A program made the position numbers and the translations under genes. A DNA stretch of 54,891 bases, from the NCBI RefSeq assembly GCF_000967495.1, contig NZ_JXXU01000036.1, positions 1 through 54,891 on the forward strand, written 5' to 3'. The DNA is from Vibrio neptunius (GTDB lineage: Bacteria > Pseudomonadota > Gammaproteobacteria > Enterobacterales > Vibrionaceae). Positions 40,384 to 49,411 of this stretch are shown one piece after another (position 1 is the first letter of the stretch; every line of letters begins with the position of its first letter). Under the pieces are notes generated by a model. That model made no database searches. It was not told where the DNA came from and worked only from the letters and a program-made list of their open reading frames with translations.

Positions 40384-41560
40384 AGTTTGCAAGTTTTAAA
40401 ATAAAATACTGATAGGTAAAGTCTTTTGTGGCACTGCGCTCGTAAACTGAAATCTCTTTCTTAATGTCTAGTAACGCTTGGGACACGGGCATAACAGCTT
40501 GTAATTCCTCAACTCGGTCTTGCAGCGGCTGCCAGTAGTTTTGCCATGCATCGACGCCTAATGAGAAGTGTTCGATCACGTCGTAGCCATGCTTTTGGAA
40601 CAGCTCTAGTCGTTTAGGTATCGATTGAATGTCTGGGTAGTCTGCCAGCCAAAACTGTTTTGTCTCTTCGTCGGGAGAGTCAGTGAGCCAAACCAAATCA
40701 CTCACCATCAAGACGCCATTGTCTTTTAACATAGGCTTCCATTGTTTTAGTGCGTTCTCCATTCCCATGATGTAGACGCAGCCTTCCGCCCAAATGGCAT
40801 CAAAACATTTTGCCTGAAATGGCAGTTCCGTCATGGAGGCACAAACAGGAGAAATACGATCGTGTAACTGTGCGTTTTGGATCTTTTTATCCAGCTGTTC
40901 TACGGCAACAGGCTCATTATCCATTGCTGTAATGTGTGCGTTGCTGTTGTTAGCTAGTAGTAACGTTGAGATGCCAGTGCCACAACCAATGTCTAAAATA
41001 TCGGTCATTGCCTGAGGTGACATTAATGAAATCGCTTTTAACGAGTCCTTGTGACTCCCTGGCCCCCATCTTTCTAATGTTGCAAAGACCGTCATAAAGT
41101 CTTTCATGTAACTCTCGTGTTCGTTCATATCTTTTGATAACCACTTCAATCTGAGTGCTTCTTTTTCACTGTAACCCTGCTTACTTAACCAGTTTAAGTA
41201 AGCGCTAGGCGCCCTTTGACTGAGAAAATGGTGTAACTCTCTTTGTGGACGCTCCCCAAGTAGTGCCAGTAGCAACTCACGAGCTTGGATTTTTTTATCA
41301 ATTTCATGGTTGAGTTGCGTCAGTCGATTTTCCAATAAGCTTCTACTTAACTTCGCGTCCAAGCATTGTTCGCACTCTTTCAATGAGAGACCTGCGCTTT
41401 GAAGTTGCTGAATCAAATACAGTCGTTGCAAATCGCTTTCGCTGTAATAGCGATATCCATTATCAAGACGCTGACCGGTAATCAGCCCTAACTTCTCGTA
41501 ATAGAGTAAGGTGGTGCGAGATATACCAGCCTTTGCTGCCAATTCCGAAATCAAGTACAT
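40382..41560 (-). CDS. MerR-family regulator fused to SAM methyltransferase
   Basis: The N-terminal 75 residues are a MerR HTH (YLISELAAKAGISRTTLLYY, LITGQRLDNGYRYYSESDLQ), followed by a coiled dimerisation region (residues 80-120), then a methyltransferase with motif I ILDIGCGTGISTLLLANNSN, AMDNEP, and AIWAEGCVYIMGMENALKQW. The fusion suggests a regulator that senses its methyltransferase's substrate or cofactor, or an enzyme regulated by itself. 392 residues; an ATG start is clear. The downstream acetyltransferase is probably in the same operon. Confidence 0.85.
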   Translation of the reverse strand: MYLISELAAKAGISRTTLLYYEKLGLITGQRLDNGYRYYSESDLQRLYLIQQLQSAGLSLKECEQCLDAKLSRSLLENRLTQLNHEIDKKIQARELLLALLGERPQRELHHFLSQRAPSAYLNWLSKQGYSEKEALRLKWLSKDMNEHESYMKDFMTVFATLERWGPGSHKDSLKAISLMSPQAMTDILDIGCGTGISTLLLANNSNAHITAMDNEPVAVEQLDKKIQNAQLHDRISPVCASMTELPFQAKCFDAIWAEGCVYIMGMENALKQWKPMLKDNGVLMVSDLVWLTDSPDEETKQFWLADYPDIQSIPKRLELFQKHGYDVIEHFSLGVDAWQNYWQPLQDRVEELQAVMPVSQALLDIKKEISVYERSATKDFTYQYFILKLAN

Positions 41561-41593
41561 GTGAGAGGTGACCTAAGTGTTCTTAGTATTTGG

Positions 41594-41626
41594 ATAGTAT
41601 GAACTGTAGAGTTGTAGACAGGTCAA
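41594..41626 (-). promoter_or_regulatory. Candidate MerR-type promoter/operator
   Basis: On the minus strand TTGACC and TACTAT are separated by a long 21-base spacer that contains the near-palindrome AACTCTACAGTT. MerR regulators act on promoters with over-long spacers that contain a dyad. Plausible for autoregulation, based on layout only. Confidence 0.5.
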
Positions 41627-42112
41627 GTAGACTTGTTCGATTTTTTCACCAACAGTGGCAGAAGTGAGATGAGAGTAATGAGGACTGCGGACGATTTAGA
41701 GATATTAGCCAGTTTTCAATACCAGAACTTATTTATGAATAGTTAAATTAGCAAACTACCTAAAATAGTTTTGTCCAGTTATAAGTCACGGCATCAATAG
41801 GCATTATGTATAAGCTGGTCGTGACTTATCAGCGAATTTATAAGATCGAGTATGAGTCAGTACACATTAGCCTACCCACAAAGCGACATTCTACCTCAGT
41901 AAAGAGGTTTATCTCTTAAACTAAGCCGTTACTCTACTATTAGCCCTAACACTAAAAGTCATTGAAATAAATTAATAATTCATATTGATCATTTTTATAA
42001 AATGCATTGATTATTTGTATTCAATAAATTACCCATTAATTAATCAAATCAGCCCTTGGATTGATTTTTAATCTTTTTGATTAAAACCAATTAAACTCAA
42101 GGGGAAACTGAA
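41627..42112. other. Intergenic region upstream of the Big_2 lipoprotein
   Basis: AT-rich region of about 490 bases with the stem-loop repeat A and several ATTAAT and TTGATTTTTAATC stretches. No gene is visible. A GGGGAAAC ribosome site lies just before the next ATG. Confidence 0.6.
41772..41866 (+). repeat. Stem-loop repeat A, copy 1
   Basis: ATAAGTCACG and CGTGACTTAT form a perfect ten-base inverted repeat around a roughly 29-base loop containing AAGCTGG. The same 95-base unit (TGTCCAGTTATAAGTCACG to GAGTCAGT-CACA) recurs, with differences, at 51569-51664, on the far side of the D-arabinitol island. Confidence 0.8.
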
Positions 42113-44326
42113 ATGGGTAAACAACAACGCAAGGTTAAGGTTAGGGAGTGGAGATTGCTCATGACCTTAACCTTAGTCGGGCTGTTCCTTTCTGGTTGTG
42201 GTGGATCAGGGGGAGAAGAGGGAGCCAGCTCTTCGTCGCCACCTTCTAAAATTTCGGCACCAAACCCAACCGATAGCACCGCCCAATTAGAAAGGCTAAC
42301 GCTGACCGCCTCGCCGATAGAAACCAAAGGGACCAGCGAGTTAACACTCATCGTAGGCAATGAGCAATCTTTCATTGCCGTGGGTGAATACTCGAATGGC
42401 CAGTCCAAAGTGTTGACTGAGGAATTGAGCCTCAATGATTGGTATTCCAGTGATAGTGAGTTGGGGGAGTTTATTCAATCTGGTGTTATAAAGGGCAAAG
42501 CGCAGGGGAACATTACCGTTTCTTTTAGCCATGATAACCTCACCAGTAACTCCGTCGATGTTAAGGTCACTGAAGTAGAGATCACCGATATCATCGTCAC
42601 CCCTTCGGCGGTGAGTGTCGCCAAAGGTTTTAGCGAAGTGTTAACCGCCACCGCCACATACAACAATGGCCTATCAGCGAACATCAGTGATTCCGTTACT
42701 TGGACATCTTCCGAACCTTTGACAGCTGTAGTGAACTCTCAAAATAGTTTACTGACAGGGGTCGATGTCGGCAATGCGACCATCACAGCAACGCAAAACG
42801 ATATCGTCAGTAACAAGGTCAATGTTGATGTTACCGATGCGGTAGTCACGGCTATCAGCGTCACACCCGAGAGTGTCACGGTTGCTAAGGGGCAGAGTGA
42901 ACCTTTGACCGCAACGGCGTTTTTCAGTGATGGATCCTTATCCAACGTCACTGCTTCAGTCACATGGGAAACGGCTGACACCAATACGGCAACAGTCACC
43001 TCTAACGGATTACTATCGGGTAATGAAATAGGCACCACCAATGTGACTGCCACTATCGATGGCGTTACCAGCAATGTGGCGAGCGTGGTGGTCAGTGACG
43101 CTGTGATCAGCAATATCAGCATCACCCCACTAAAGGTCACGGTTGCCAAAGGCTTGAGCCAACAGTTGACGGCCATCGCTGATTATAGCGATGGCACCTC
43201 ATCTGACATCAGTCGTTCTGCTACTTGGATTCCCGTCAACACGAATACTGCGACGTTGACTCCTGAAGGGCAGGTGATTGGAGGGCGAGTTGGTACAACC
43301 ACAGTGACTGCGACTAAAGATGGCGTCACCAGTAATACCATTGAAGTTGACGTTACCGGTGCTGTAATCACTGCCATCGACGTGTCGCCAGAGACACTTA
43401 GTCTTGCCAAAGGATTACAACAACCACTGACAGCGATAGCCACATACAGTGATGATACCTCTTCAGACATCAGTGACTCCGTGACGTGGCTGCCCATCGA
43501 TACAAGTACCGTATCTGTCACCCCTGAGGGTAAAGTGACGGGAGTAGAGGTCGGCGTCACCACAATTAATGCGGTGAAAGATCAAGTTACCAGTAACACG
43601 GTTGACGTTGAGGTCACCAATAAGATCATAACGGACCTGACTTTTTCTCCTAAGGCAGTGGGTTTGATGGTGAATAACACCCAATTAATGAAAACTACCG
43701 CACATTATAGTGATGGTAGTTCCTCCAATGTTAGTGATTCTGTGACTTGGCGGCCACCTGAAAACAGTCACATTGCGTCATTGACTGCCAATGGTTTGGT
43801 CACAGCGCTGCGTGAAGGGAGCACCACAATAACGGCTGTTGTCGACGGTTTTACAGACAGCGTTGAAGTTAACGTGTGTAGTGGCGATGGTACCAATGTG
43901 ACGGGTAAGTGCATTTACATCTTGAATGTTGGCCATGGTGTATTTTATACCAGTACCCCTTCGGTAGCCTACCTTAACAGTGTCGGCCTAGGTGGAGGTC
44001 GTTACACCAGTGGCACTAAAGGGATGTTTTACACCTTTGACCATTCCAAAGCAATGCATCTGTGCTCCAAATACAGTGATATGAGTCTACACGGACGAAC
44101 TAATTGGAATTTACCATCGATTCATTTATTGCGTGGTTTATATGAGAATGAGTTCCCTAAACGGTGGAATAATACTAATCGTTACTGGTCCTCAAGCGAG
44201 AGCCCTTGGGAAGGTCATGCACACAAACGGGCCGCCCATTTCTACGACAAGCAATACGAAAAAGCGAAATGGGGCTACTACGAAAAGGATATTTCTTTCT
44301 TCGCTTCGTGTGTCTCATATCCTTAG
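42113..44326 (+). CDS. Large surface lipoprotein with Ig-like (Big_2) repeats and Lcl/DUF1566-like C-terminus
   Basis: The signal peptide ends in the lipobox LFLSGC (about residues 28-33). From residue 65 onward about six repeats of roughly 85 residues carry VTVAKGQSEPLTATAFFSDG, SDSVTWLP and GTTTVTATKDGVTS, the bacterial Ig-like group 2 pattern. The last 150 residues (YTFDHSKAMHLCSKYSDMSL, then NWNLPSIHLL and RYWSSSE) resemble DUF1566/Lcl domains. The layout is that of a surface adhesin or binding protein, 737 aa. A terminator follows. Confidence 0.85.
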   Translation: MGKQQRKVKVREWRLLMTLTLVGLFLSGCGGSGGEEGASSSSPPSKISAPNPTDSTAQLERLTLTASPIETKGTSELTLIVGNEQSFIAVGEYSNGQSKVLTEELSLNDWYSSDSELGEFIQSGVIKGKAQGNITVSFSHDNLTSNSVDVKVTEVEITDIIVTPSAVSVAKGFSEVLTATATYNNGLSANISDSVTWTSSEPLTAVVNSQNSLLTGVDVGNATITATQNDIVSNKVNVDVTDAVVTAISVTPESVTVAKGQSEPLTATAFFSDGSLSNVTASVTWETADTNTATVTSNGLLSGNEIGTTNVTATIDGVTSNVASVVVSDAVISNISITPLKVTVAKGLSQQLTAIADYSDGTSSDISRSATWIPVNTNTATLTPEGQVIGGRVGTTTVTATKDGVTSNTIEVDVTGAVITAIDVSPETLSLAKGLQQPLTAIATYSDDTSSDISDSVTWLPIDTSTVSVTPEGKVTGVEVGVTTINAVKDQVTSNTVDVEVTNKIITDLTFSPKAVGLMVNNTQLMKTTAHYSDGSSSNVSDSVTWRPPENSHIASLTANGLVTALREGSTTITAVVDGFTDSVEVNVCSGDGTNVTGKCIYILNVGHGVFYTSTPSVAYLNSVGLGGGRYTSGTKGMFYTFDHSKAMHLCSKYSDMSLHGRTNWNLPSIHLLRGLYENEFPKRWNNTNRYWSSSESPWEGHAHKRAAHFYDKQYEKAKWGYYEKDISFFASCVSYP

Positions 44327-44387
44327 AGAGTGGGGTTGGAGCCACGAATTCACTCTTCGATCTCACCACAAAGGCGTATAAAAAAGT

Positions 44388-44427
44388 AAAAAGACGTCCA
44401 AGGACGTCCAAGGACGTCTTTTCGTTT
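44388..44427 (+). terminator. Terminator after the Big_2 lipoprotein gene
   Basis: AAAAGACGTCC and GGACGTCTTTT flank an extra copy of GGACGTCC and are followed by a T-rich tail. A related terminator lies at 51669-51697, next to the intact dsbA-like gene. Confidence 0.85.
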
Positions 44428-44439
44428 TAAATGCCTCCC

Positions 44440-44876
44440 TGTAACCATTAAACCTGAAATGGCTTGAGCAAAAGGGCGAGGAGCCCAAGGTGGGTGGTAA
44501 TTCACTGAATGATGAATTAATTGGTACGATTTAAGAAATAATCATGTTTGTTTTGGTGTATTTTTCTGAACCTATTAATTTCATATTCTCTCTGCCGTCG
44601 CCCAATAGAGGGCAGGAGATTAATATGAAAAACTTAACCATGACAGTAGATAGCGGCATTACTAAGCCGAATGCACTGCCAATCGCAGCGATGGCAAATA
44701 TGGGAGAGACGCAATGGTAACGGTTCACTACTTTTTCGGCCCGATGTGTGGTTGGTGCTATGGCGCAACGTCGCTGCTGGAGGCCATTGCTGATCGCAGC
44801 GATATAGAACTTAAGCTTCACCCCGGGGGAATGATGGCCAATAAGGCCATTGAAGCGGATTTTCGCCAAGAGATAT
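44440..44876 (+). repeat. Duplicated segment of the dsbA-like locus, truncated copy
   Basis: From about 44440 the sequence follows 51709-52180 closely: GAGCAAAAGGGCGAGG, AATGATGAATTAATTGGTAC, a leader ORF, and the first 54 codons of the dsbA-like gene. Identity is near complete from about 44510. The copies part at GATTTTCGCCA. A 60-base stretch near 51770 is missing here. Confidence 0.85.
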
Positions 44877-44887
44877 TGGTTTCGTGA
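44714..44887 (+). pseudogene. Truncated dsbA-like gene (5' part only)
   Basis: The frame MVTVHYFFGPMCGWCYGATS (Gly for Asp at residue 9) matches the intact gene at 52027 for about 54 codons and then runs into foreign sequence and stops. The CxxC pair is kept but the helical domain is missing, so no working enzyme is expected. Confidence 0.85.
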
Positions 44888-45110
44888 ATGTGGGGCAGCC
44901 AACTCGAATCAAGATTGATGCGTTTGATTACAGTCGTTTTGTGACTTGGTCGTGTCAGTAGAAACGCCATAGTTCCGCGATAACCCTGAATGTTTTTTCT
45001 ATCTTGCCTGGCATGACGGGTGAGGTAGATATCACAACAGGCGAGAAGTCAGTTTTTTTATTACCTTTGGAAGCCAATTTATACCAATATCAGTGTTGCA
45101 TTTGGAGAAA
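44872..45110 (+). pseudogene. HlyD-family adaptor, 3' remnants
   Basis: GFVNVGQPTRIKIDAFDYSR at 44872 and, in a later frame, LPGMTGEVDITTGEKSVFLL resemble the C-terminal part of type I secretion adaptor proteins (HlyD family). Stops and frame changes break it. It is attached directly to the truncated dsbA copy. Confidence 0.6.
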
Positions 45111-45290
45111 GATAACTCAGGGAATCACAACCATTTCTTTGTTCAGAACGGTTCATGAAGACTAGTATTAGTAATCAAGGTAAGCACGCAGGCTAAAGAT
45201 TAAGGGTGGCTCCTATTATTAGTTTATGAACTCTCAATAGAGCTAATAGCACAGATTTAAAGGACTTTTAGTTTCTTATTGGTAATATTG

Positions 45291-46232
45291 TCATTGGGTT
45301 AATAACCATCTAGCGGTTGTCTCATCGGTAACCAATCCATTTATCCAGTGTCCTTTTAACGCTGCTAGAATCGCATAACGTTTGTCTTCGCCAAACGCGG
45401 CACCAATGCGGGGGCAATCGTTGTTACGCATGTCGTAGCTGGTGATGAAGGTATTGATCGTGCAATCAACCACTTCGCCTTCGGCGTTGATAAAGCGTCC
45501 CAAAATTTCACCAACCGCACCTTGCTGATTAAGCTCATCAGCCTTGTCGGATGAAATGAAACCATCTTTGATGATAGGGCTAGCTTTACTCAGTGAACCA
45601 ATGCCAGTAAACACCACACTCGCGCTGTCAGCAACACGCGCAACTTCTTGAAATACGCGCATGCTCGTCCAGAGCTTGAGTTCCTCGCTCGAAGTGGCGT
45701 AACGCGGAACGGGTAATTGGTAATAGTTAGCCCTAATTTTACGCGCTAAAATCAGCGGCACATCGTCATAGTAATTACATTGCCCATCGACACCCATAGC
45801 ACTGATAAGCGCTACACATTTGCTGTTTGGTGATTCGAAATCAATACGGTTGATCGCCTTTTTCAACGTCAATCCTGAGCCGATACCAATGACTTGCTCC
45901 TGCTGGTCTTTGGTATATTTGGACATCAATTGAAAACAACCAAACGAGACGTTATCCAGCGTTTCATCACTATTGGTGGTGGGTACTATGTTGCATTCCA
46001 CTAACTGATACTTTTCTTTGAGCAGTTCTGCGTAATCTAAACAGGTTGAAATCGGGTGGTGTAGACCGACCGATATAATCCCTTCTTCTTTCGCTGCGGC
46101 GATCAAACGTTGAACCACTGGGCGTGACAATCCTAGCTCAGCAGCAATATCGCGTTGGTTACGGCCAGAGATGTAGTACATCCAAGCAGCACGAACCATC
46201 TGGTCAGTTTTGTAAGTGTCATCTCTAGCCAC
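45291..46232 (-). CDS. SorC-family sugar-responsive transcriptional regulator
   Basis: The N-terminal 50 residues are an HTH (ISGRNQRDIAAELGLSRPVV), followed by a SorC-type effector domain (EQVIGIGSGLTLKKAINRID, VVFTGIGSLSKASPIIKDGF, GAVGEILGRFINAEG). These bind phosphosugars such as pentulose or hexitol phosphates. It diverges from the arabinitol genes, and a perfect 17-base inverted repeat lies in the shared promoter. It probably controls this operon. Confidence 0.9.
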   Translation of the reverse strand: MARDDTYKTDQMVRAAWMYYISGRNQRDIAAELGLSRPVVQRLIAAAKEEGIISVGLHHPISTCLDYAELLKEKYQLVECNIVPTTNSDETLDNVSFGCFQLMSKYTKDQQEQVIGIGSGLTLKKAINRIDFESPNSKCVALISAMGVDGQCNYYDDVPLILARKIRANYYQLPVPRYATSSEELKLWTSMRVFQEVARVADSASVVFTGIGSLSKASPIIKDGFISSDKADELNQQGAVGEILGRFINAEGEVVDCTINTFITSYDMRNNDCPRIGAAFGEDKRYAILAALKGHWINGLVTDETTARWLLTQ

Positions 46233-46354
46233 GTTAATTCCTTATTTTCGATACCTGATGACACGAGTGAAGTCATTGTTTCTTTCTTTGGCGCGTCAAT
46301 AGCTTGTATCTTCTCTCGAATATTTAATGAATGCAATAGCAATCAATTATTCAA

Positions 46355-46393
46355 AAATGAACAAAAAACCAAACACTGGTTTTTTGTTCATTT
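46355..46393. promoter_or_regulatory. Operator-like perfect inverted repeat
   Basis: AAATGAACAAAAAACCA and TGGTTTTTTGTTCATTT are perfect reverse complements separated by five bases, between the divergent regulator and dehydrogenase genes. A similar half-site (TCAAAAATGAACAAA) overlaps its left side. A good candidate for SorC-type regulator binding. Confidence 0.8.
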
Positions 46394-46465
46394 GTGATCT
46401 TTGGCTCTTTAATTGTCTTTTTGATCAATTAGAGTGGCGTCATTAAACAAAAACAAGGAACTATT

Positions 46466-47833
46466 ATGAAAAACCAACATACGTGGCTTCACATCGGTCT
46501 AGGCTCATTTCATCGTGCGCATCAGGCCTGGTATCTACATAAATTGCTCGAATCGGACGATAACAGTTGGCATATCGCAGCAGCCAACATTCGTAATGAT
46601 GTGGAAGCGACCGTTGAAGCGTTAAGATCTCAAAATGGCGAGTATGTACTGGAAACGGTCAGCCCAGCAGGCGAACGCGACTACGAAGTGATCAAGTCTA
46701 TTCAGACACTCCTACCTTGGCAGGAAGACTTGGCGCCTTTGGTTAACGAAGGGGCGAAAGCGAAGACGAAGGTAATCGCGTTTACCGTCACAGAAGGTGG
46801 CTATTATCTGAAAACCGACCACACATTAGACGTAGATAATGCGGTATTAAATGCTGATCTAAATGGTGCTCATCAAACCATTTACGGGACGGTGACGAAA
46901 ATTTTGGAGCGCCGTATCGCCGATAACACAGGTTCGGTGACATTACTAAACTGCGACAACGTACGCCACAACGGTGAGCGCTTCCGTTATGGTTTGATGG
47001 AGTTTCTCACTTTGACAGGAAAACAAGAGGTGCTGCAGTGGGTAAAAGCAAACACCACATGTCCAAATACTATGGTGGATCGCATTGTTCCTCGTCCTGC
47101 GGCTGATCTTCCCGCACGAATCAAAGCTAAAACTGGTATTGATGATAAAGCGCCAGTGATGAGTGAAACCTTTATCCAGTGGGTGATTGAAGATAACTTT
47201 ATAGATGCACGACCAGCGTTAGAAAATGTTGGTGTGGAAATGGTGGATTCTGTCATTCCTTACGAAGAGGCGAAAATCCGTATCCTCAATGCATCGCACA
47301 GCTGTATCGCATGGGCTGGTACTTTGGTTGGTCAGTCATTTATTCACGAAAGTACCCTTACCGATTACATTTATCAAATTGCACACGACTACGTGAGTCA
47401 GGATGTGATTCCTAGTTTGAGCGAAAACGGTATCGACCTGCCGACATACCGTGATGTGGTGCTTGAGCGATTCACCAACCCTTATACTAAAGACACCAAC
47501 CAACGTGTTGCGGCCGACGGATTCTCCAAAATTCCCGCGATGATCACACCAACCATGATTGAATGTTATCAGCGCGGTGCGGCTCCTCAGGCGACCGCGA
47601 TGCTGCCAGCGCTGTTCTTTGTATTTATGTTGCAATGGCATAAAGGCCGACTGCCATATGAATATCAAGACGGCATTCTAGATGCGAGTGCGGTGCATGA
47701 GATGTTTGAATCTGCTGACCCAATTGCGGTGTACGCGCAAAATAGAGCTTTGTTTGGTGAACTTGCTGAGCATGCGGAGTTTGAAGTTCTTCTGCGCGAG
47801 AAAATTGCTGCTACTTACTCAATGATTCAATAA
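46466..47833 (+). CDS. dalD: D-arabinitol 4-dehydrogenase (mannitol dehydrogenase family)
   Basis: The 455-residue product opens with an NAD-binding segment ([20 protein letters not shown]) and contains [20 protein letters not shown] with the catalytic Lys and the conserved Asn and His of long-chain polyol dehydrogenases. Its length equals that of Klebsiella DalD. It oxidises D-arabinitol (or mannitol) to D-xylulose (or fructose); the xylulokinase and PLT-type permease next to it favour D-arabinitol. It is nine bases upstream of the kinase gene, so one operon is clear. Confidence 0.9.
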   Translation: MKNQHTWLHIGLGSFHRAHQAWYLHKLLESDDNSWHIAAANIRNDVEATVEALRSQNGEYVLETVSPAGERDYEVIKSIQTLLPWQEDLAPLVNEGAKAKTKVIAFTVTEGGYYLKTDHTLDVDNAVLNADLNGAHQTIYGTVTKILERRIADNTGSVTLLNCDNVRHNGERFRYGLMEFLTLTGKQEVLQWVKANTTCPNTMVDRIVPRPAADLPARIKAKTGIDDKAPVMSETFIQWVIEDNFIDARPALENVGVEMVDSVIPYEEAKIRILNASHSCIAWAGTLVGQSFIHESTLTDYIYQIAHDYVSQDVIPSLSENGIDLPTYRDVVLERFTNPYTKDTNQRVAADGFSKIPAMITPTMIECYQRGAAPQATAMLPALFFVFMLQWHKGRLPYEYQDGILDASAVHEMFESADPIAVYAQNRALFGELAEHAEFEVLLREKIAATYSMIQ

Positions 47834-47842
47834 GGGGCTGTC

Positions 47843-49303
47843 ATGTATTTAGGTATTGATCTTGGCACCTCGGAAGTCAAAGCCCTGGTGATTGATGAAC
47901 AGGGCGAAACAGTTGCAACGCACAGTGCACCGCTGACAATTCAGCGCCCTCATCCACATTGGTCGGAGCAGGCGCCACAGGAGTGGTGGGAAGCGACAAA
48001 CTATCTGATTGGTGCGCTGCGAGAAAAGTGCGCTGAACATTGGGGGGCGATCAAAGCGATAGGCCTTTCCGGTCAAATGCATGGAGCGGTGCTATTAGAT
48101 GAGCGAGATGAGGTGATCCGTCCGGCTATTTTGTGGAATGACACCCGAAGTCATCAAGAGTGCGTTGAGCTGGAAGCCGTTGCACCAGATTTGCATGATA
48201 TCGCTGGCAACCTAGCGATGTCGGGTTTCACCGCGCCTAAGTTGCTTTGGGTTCGTAAGCACGAGCCGAGCCATTTTGCTTGTATTAACACAATTCTGTT
48301 ACCCAAAGACTTTCTACGTATGAAAATGACCGGGTGCAAAATCTCGGACATGTCAGATTCTGCGGGCACGTTATGGTTGGATGTGGCGAAGCGCGACTGG
48401 TCGGATTCTTTGCTAGATAAATGCCAACTCAGCCGAGCGCAGATGCCAGCGTTGGTAGAAGGTTGTGAAGTTTCGGCTGCTTTGTCAGCGGAGGTGGCAC
48501 ATAAGTGGGGACTGAGTTCTTCTGTGATTGTTGCCGGGGGCGGTGGTGATAACGCCGTCAGTGCAATTGGTGTTGGCGCCGTGAATCCGGGGGATGCGTT
48601 TATTTCTCTTGGCACTTCTGGTGTGTTGTTTGTTGTTAATGAGCAGTACCGCCCAGCCCCTGAGTCTGCGGTGCATGCTTTTTGTCACGTATTGCCTCAG
48701 CGTTGGCACCAAATGAGTGTCATGCTCAGTGCGGCTAGTTGCCTGCAATGGTTCTGTCGCATTGTTGGTGTGACAGAGGTTGAATTGCTGGAAGGCATCG
48801 CGCAGTTGAGTGAGGAGGAGAAAGCCAAAGCGCCACTTTTCTTACCTTACCTGTCCGGCGAGCGTACTCCACACAATGACCCTCAGGCGATGGGGATGTT
48901 CCACGGAATGACTCATTCCACCAATCGCTCTCTACTGGGCTATGCGGTTATTGAAGGCGTGAGCTTTGGGATTGCCGACGGACTACGTGTATTGCAGGAA
49001 AGTGGCACACAAATCGAGCAATGTTCTCTCGTCGGTGGTGGCGCACGTAGTGTGTTTTGGGCGCAACTGTTGGCCGATACGCTCTGTCTACCTATTGTCA
49101 CTCACAAAGGTGGAGAAACAGGTGGGGCACTCGGTGCGGCACGACTGGCTTGCCTCGCCTCTGGCAAAGCCATCGAAGATGTGTGTAAAAAATCGGAAAT
49201 CTTCCGGGTCTATCAACCATGTCCAGAGCGTGAGCCTGTGTTGAGTAAGCGTTATGAGCATTTCCGTGCGCTTTACCAAAACGACTTAGCTTTACGGTCA
49301 TAG
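47843..49303 (+). CDS. xylB: Xylulokinase
   Basis: The 486-residue FGGY kinase has MYLGIDLGTSEVKALVIDEQ (phosphate-1 motif), GLSGQMHGAVLLDERDEVIR, AILWNDTRSHQECVELE, and the C-terminal GVSFGIADGLRVLQ and GGARSVFWAQLLADTLCLP. It phosphorylates D-xylulose to D-xylulose-5-phosphate for the pentose phosphate pathway. It is the D-arabinitol operon equivalent of dalK. Confidence 0.92.
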   Translation: MYLGIDLGTSEVKALVIDEQGETVATHSAPLTIQRPHPHWSEQAPQEWWEATNYLIGALREKCAEHWGAIKAIGLSGQMHGAVLLDERDEVIRPAILWNDTRSHQECVELEAVAPDLHDIAGNLAMSGFTAPKLLWVRKHEPSHFACINTILLPKDFLRMKMTGCKISDMSDSAGTLWLDVAKRDWSDSLLDKCQLSRAQMPALVEGCEVSAALSAEVAHKWGLSSSVIVAGGGGDNAVSAIGVGAVNPGDAFISLGTSGVLFVVNEQYRPAPESAVHAFCHVLPQRWHQMSVMLSAASCLQWFCRIVGVTEVELLEGIAQLSEEEKAKAPLFLPYLSGERTPHNDPQAMGMFHGMTHSTNRSLLGYAVIEGVSFGIADGLRVLQESGTQIEQCSLVGGGARSVFWAQLLADTLCLPIVTHKGGETGGALGAARLACLASGKAIEDVCKKSEIFRVYQPCPEREPVLSKRYEHFRALYQNDLALRS

Positions 49304-49359
49304 CATTGGCTCTAACAGCCAGATCATAGAAAGAGAACCACAAATAAAAACAAGGACTG

Positions 49360-49378
49360 CGCCCCTGAAAAAGGGGCG
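49360..49378 (+). other. Hairpin upstream of the permease gene
   Basis: CGCCCC and GGGGCG flank TGAAAAA between the kinase and permease genes. With no clear T-tract it may tune expression within the operon rather than end it. Confidence 0.5.
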
Positions 49379-49411
49379 TGGAATTCCTTTACCCTACAAA
49401 ACGAGGAATAT

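Noticed and set aside
40348..40392. On/off phase variation by frame shift
   Set aside because: The unit is six bases, so slippage cannot change the frame; only spacing would change.
42097..43563. Long minus-strand frames opposite the Big_2 repeats
   Set aside because: They are shadows of the repeated coding strand, with low-complexity Val/Thr/Ser-rich composition.
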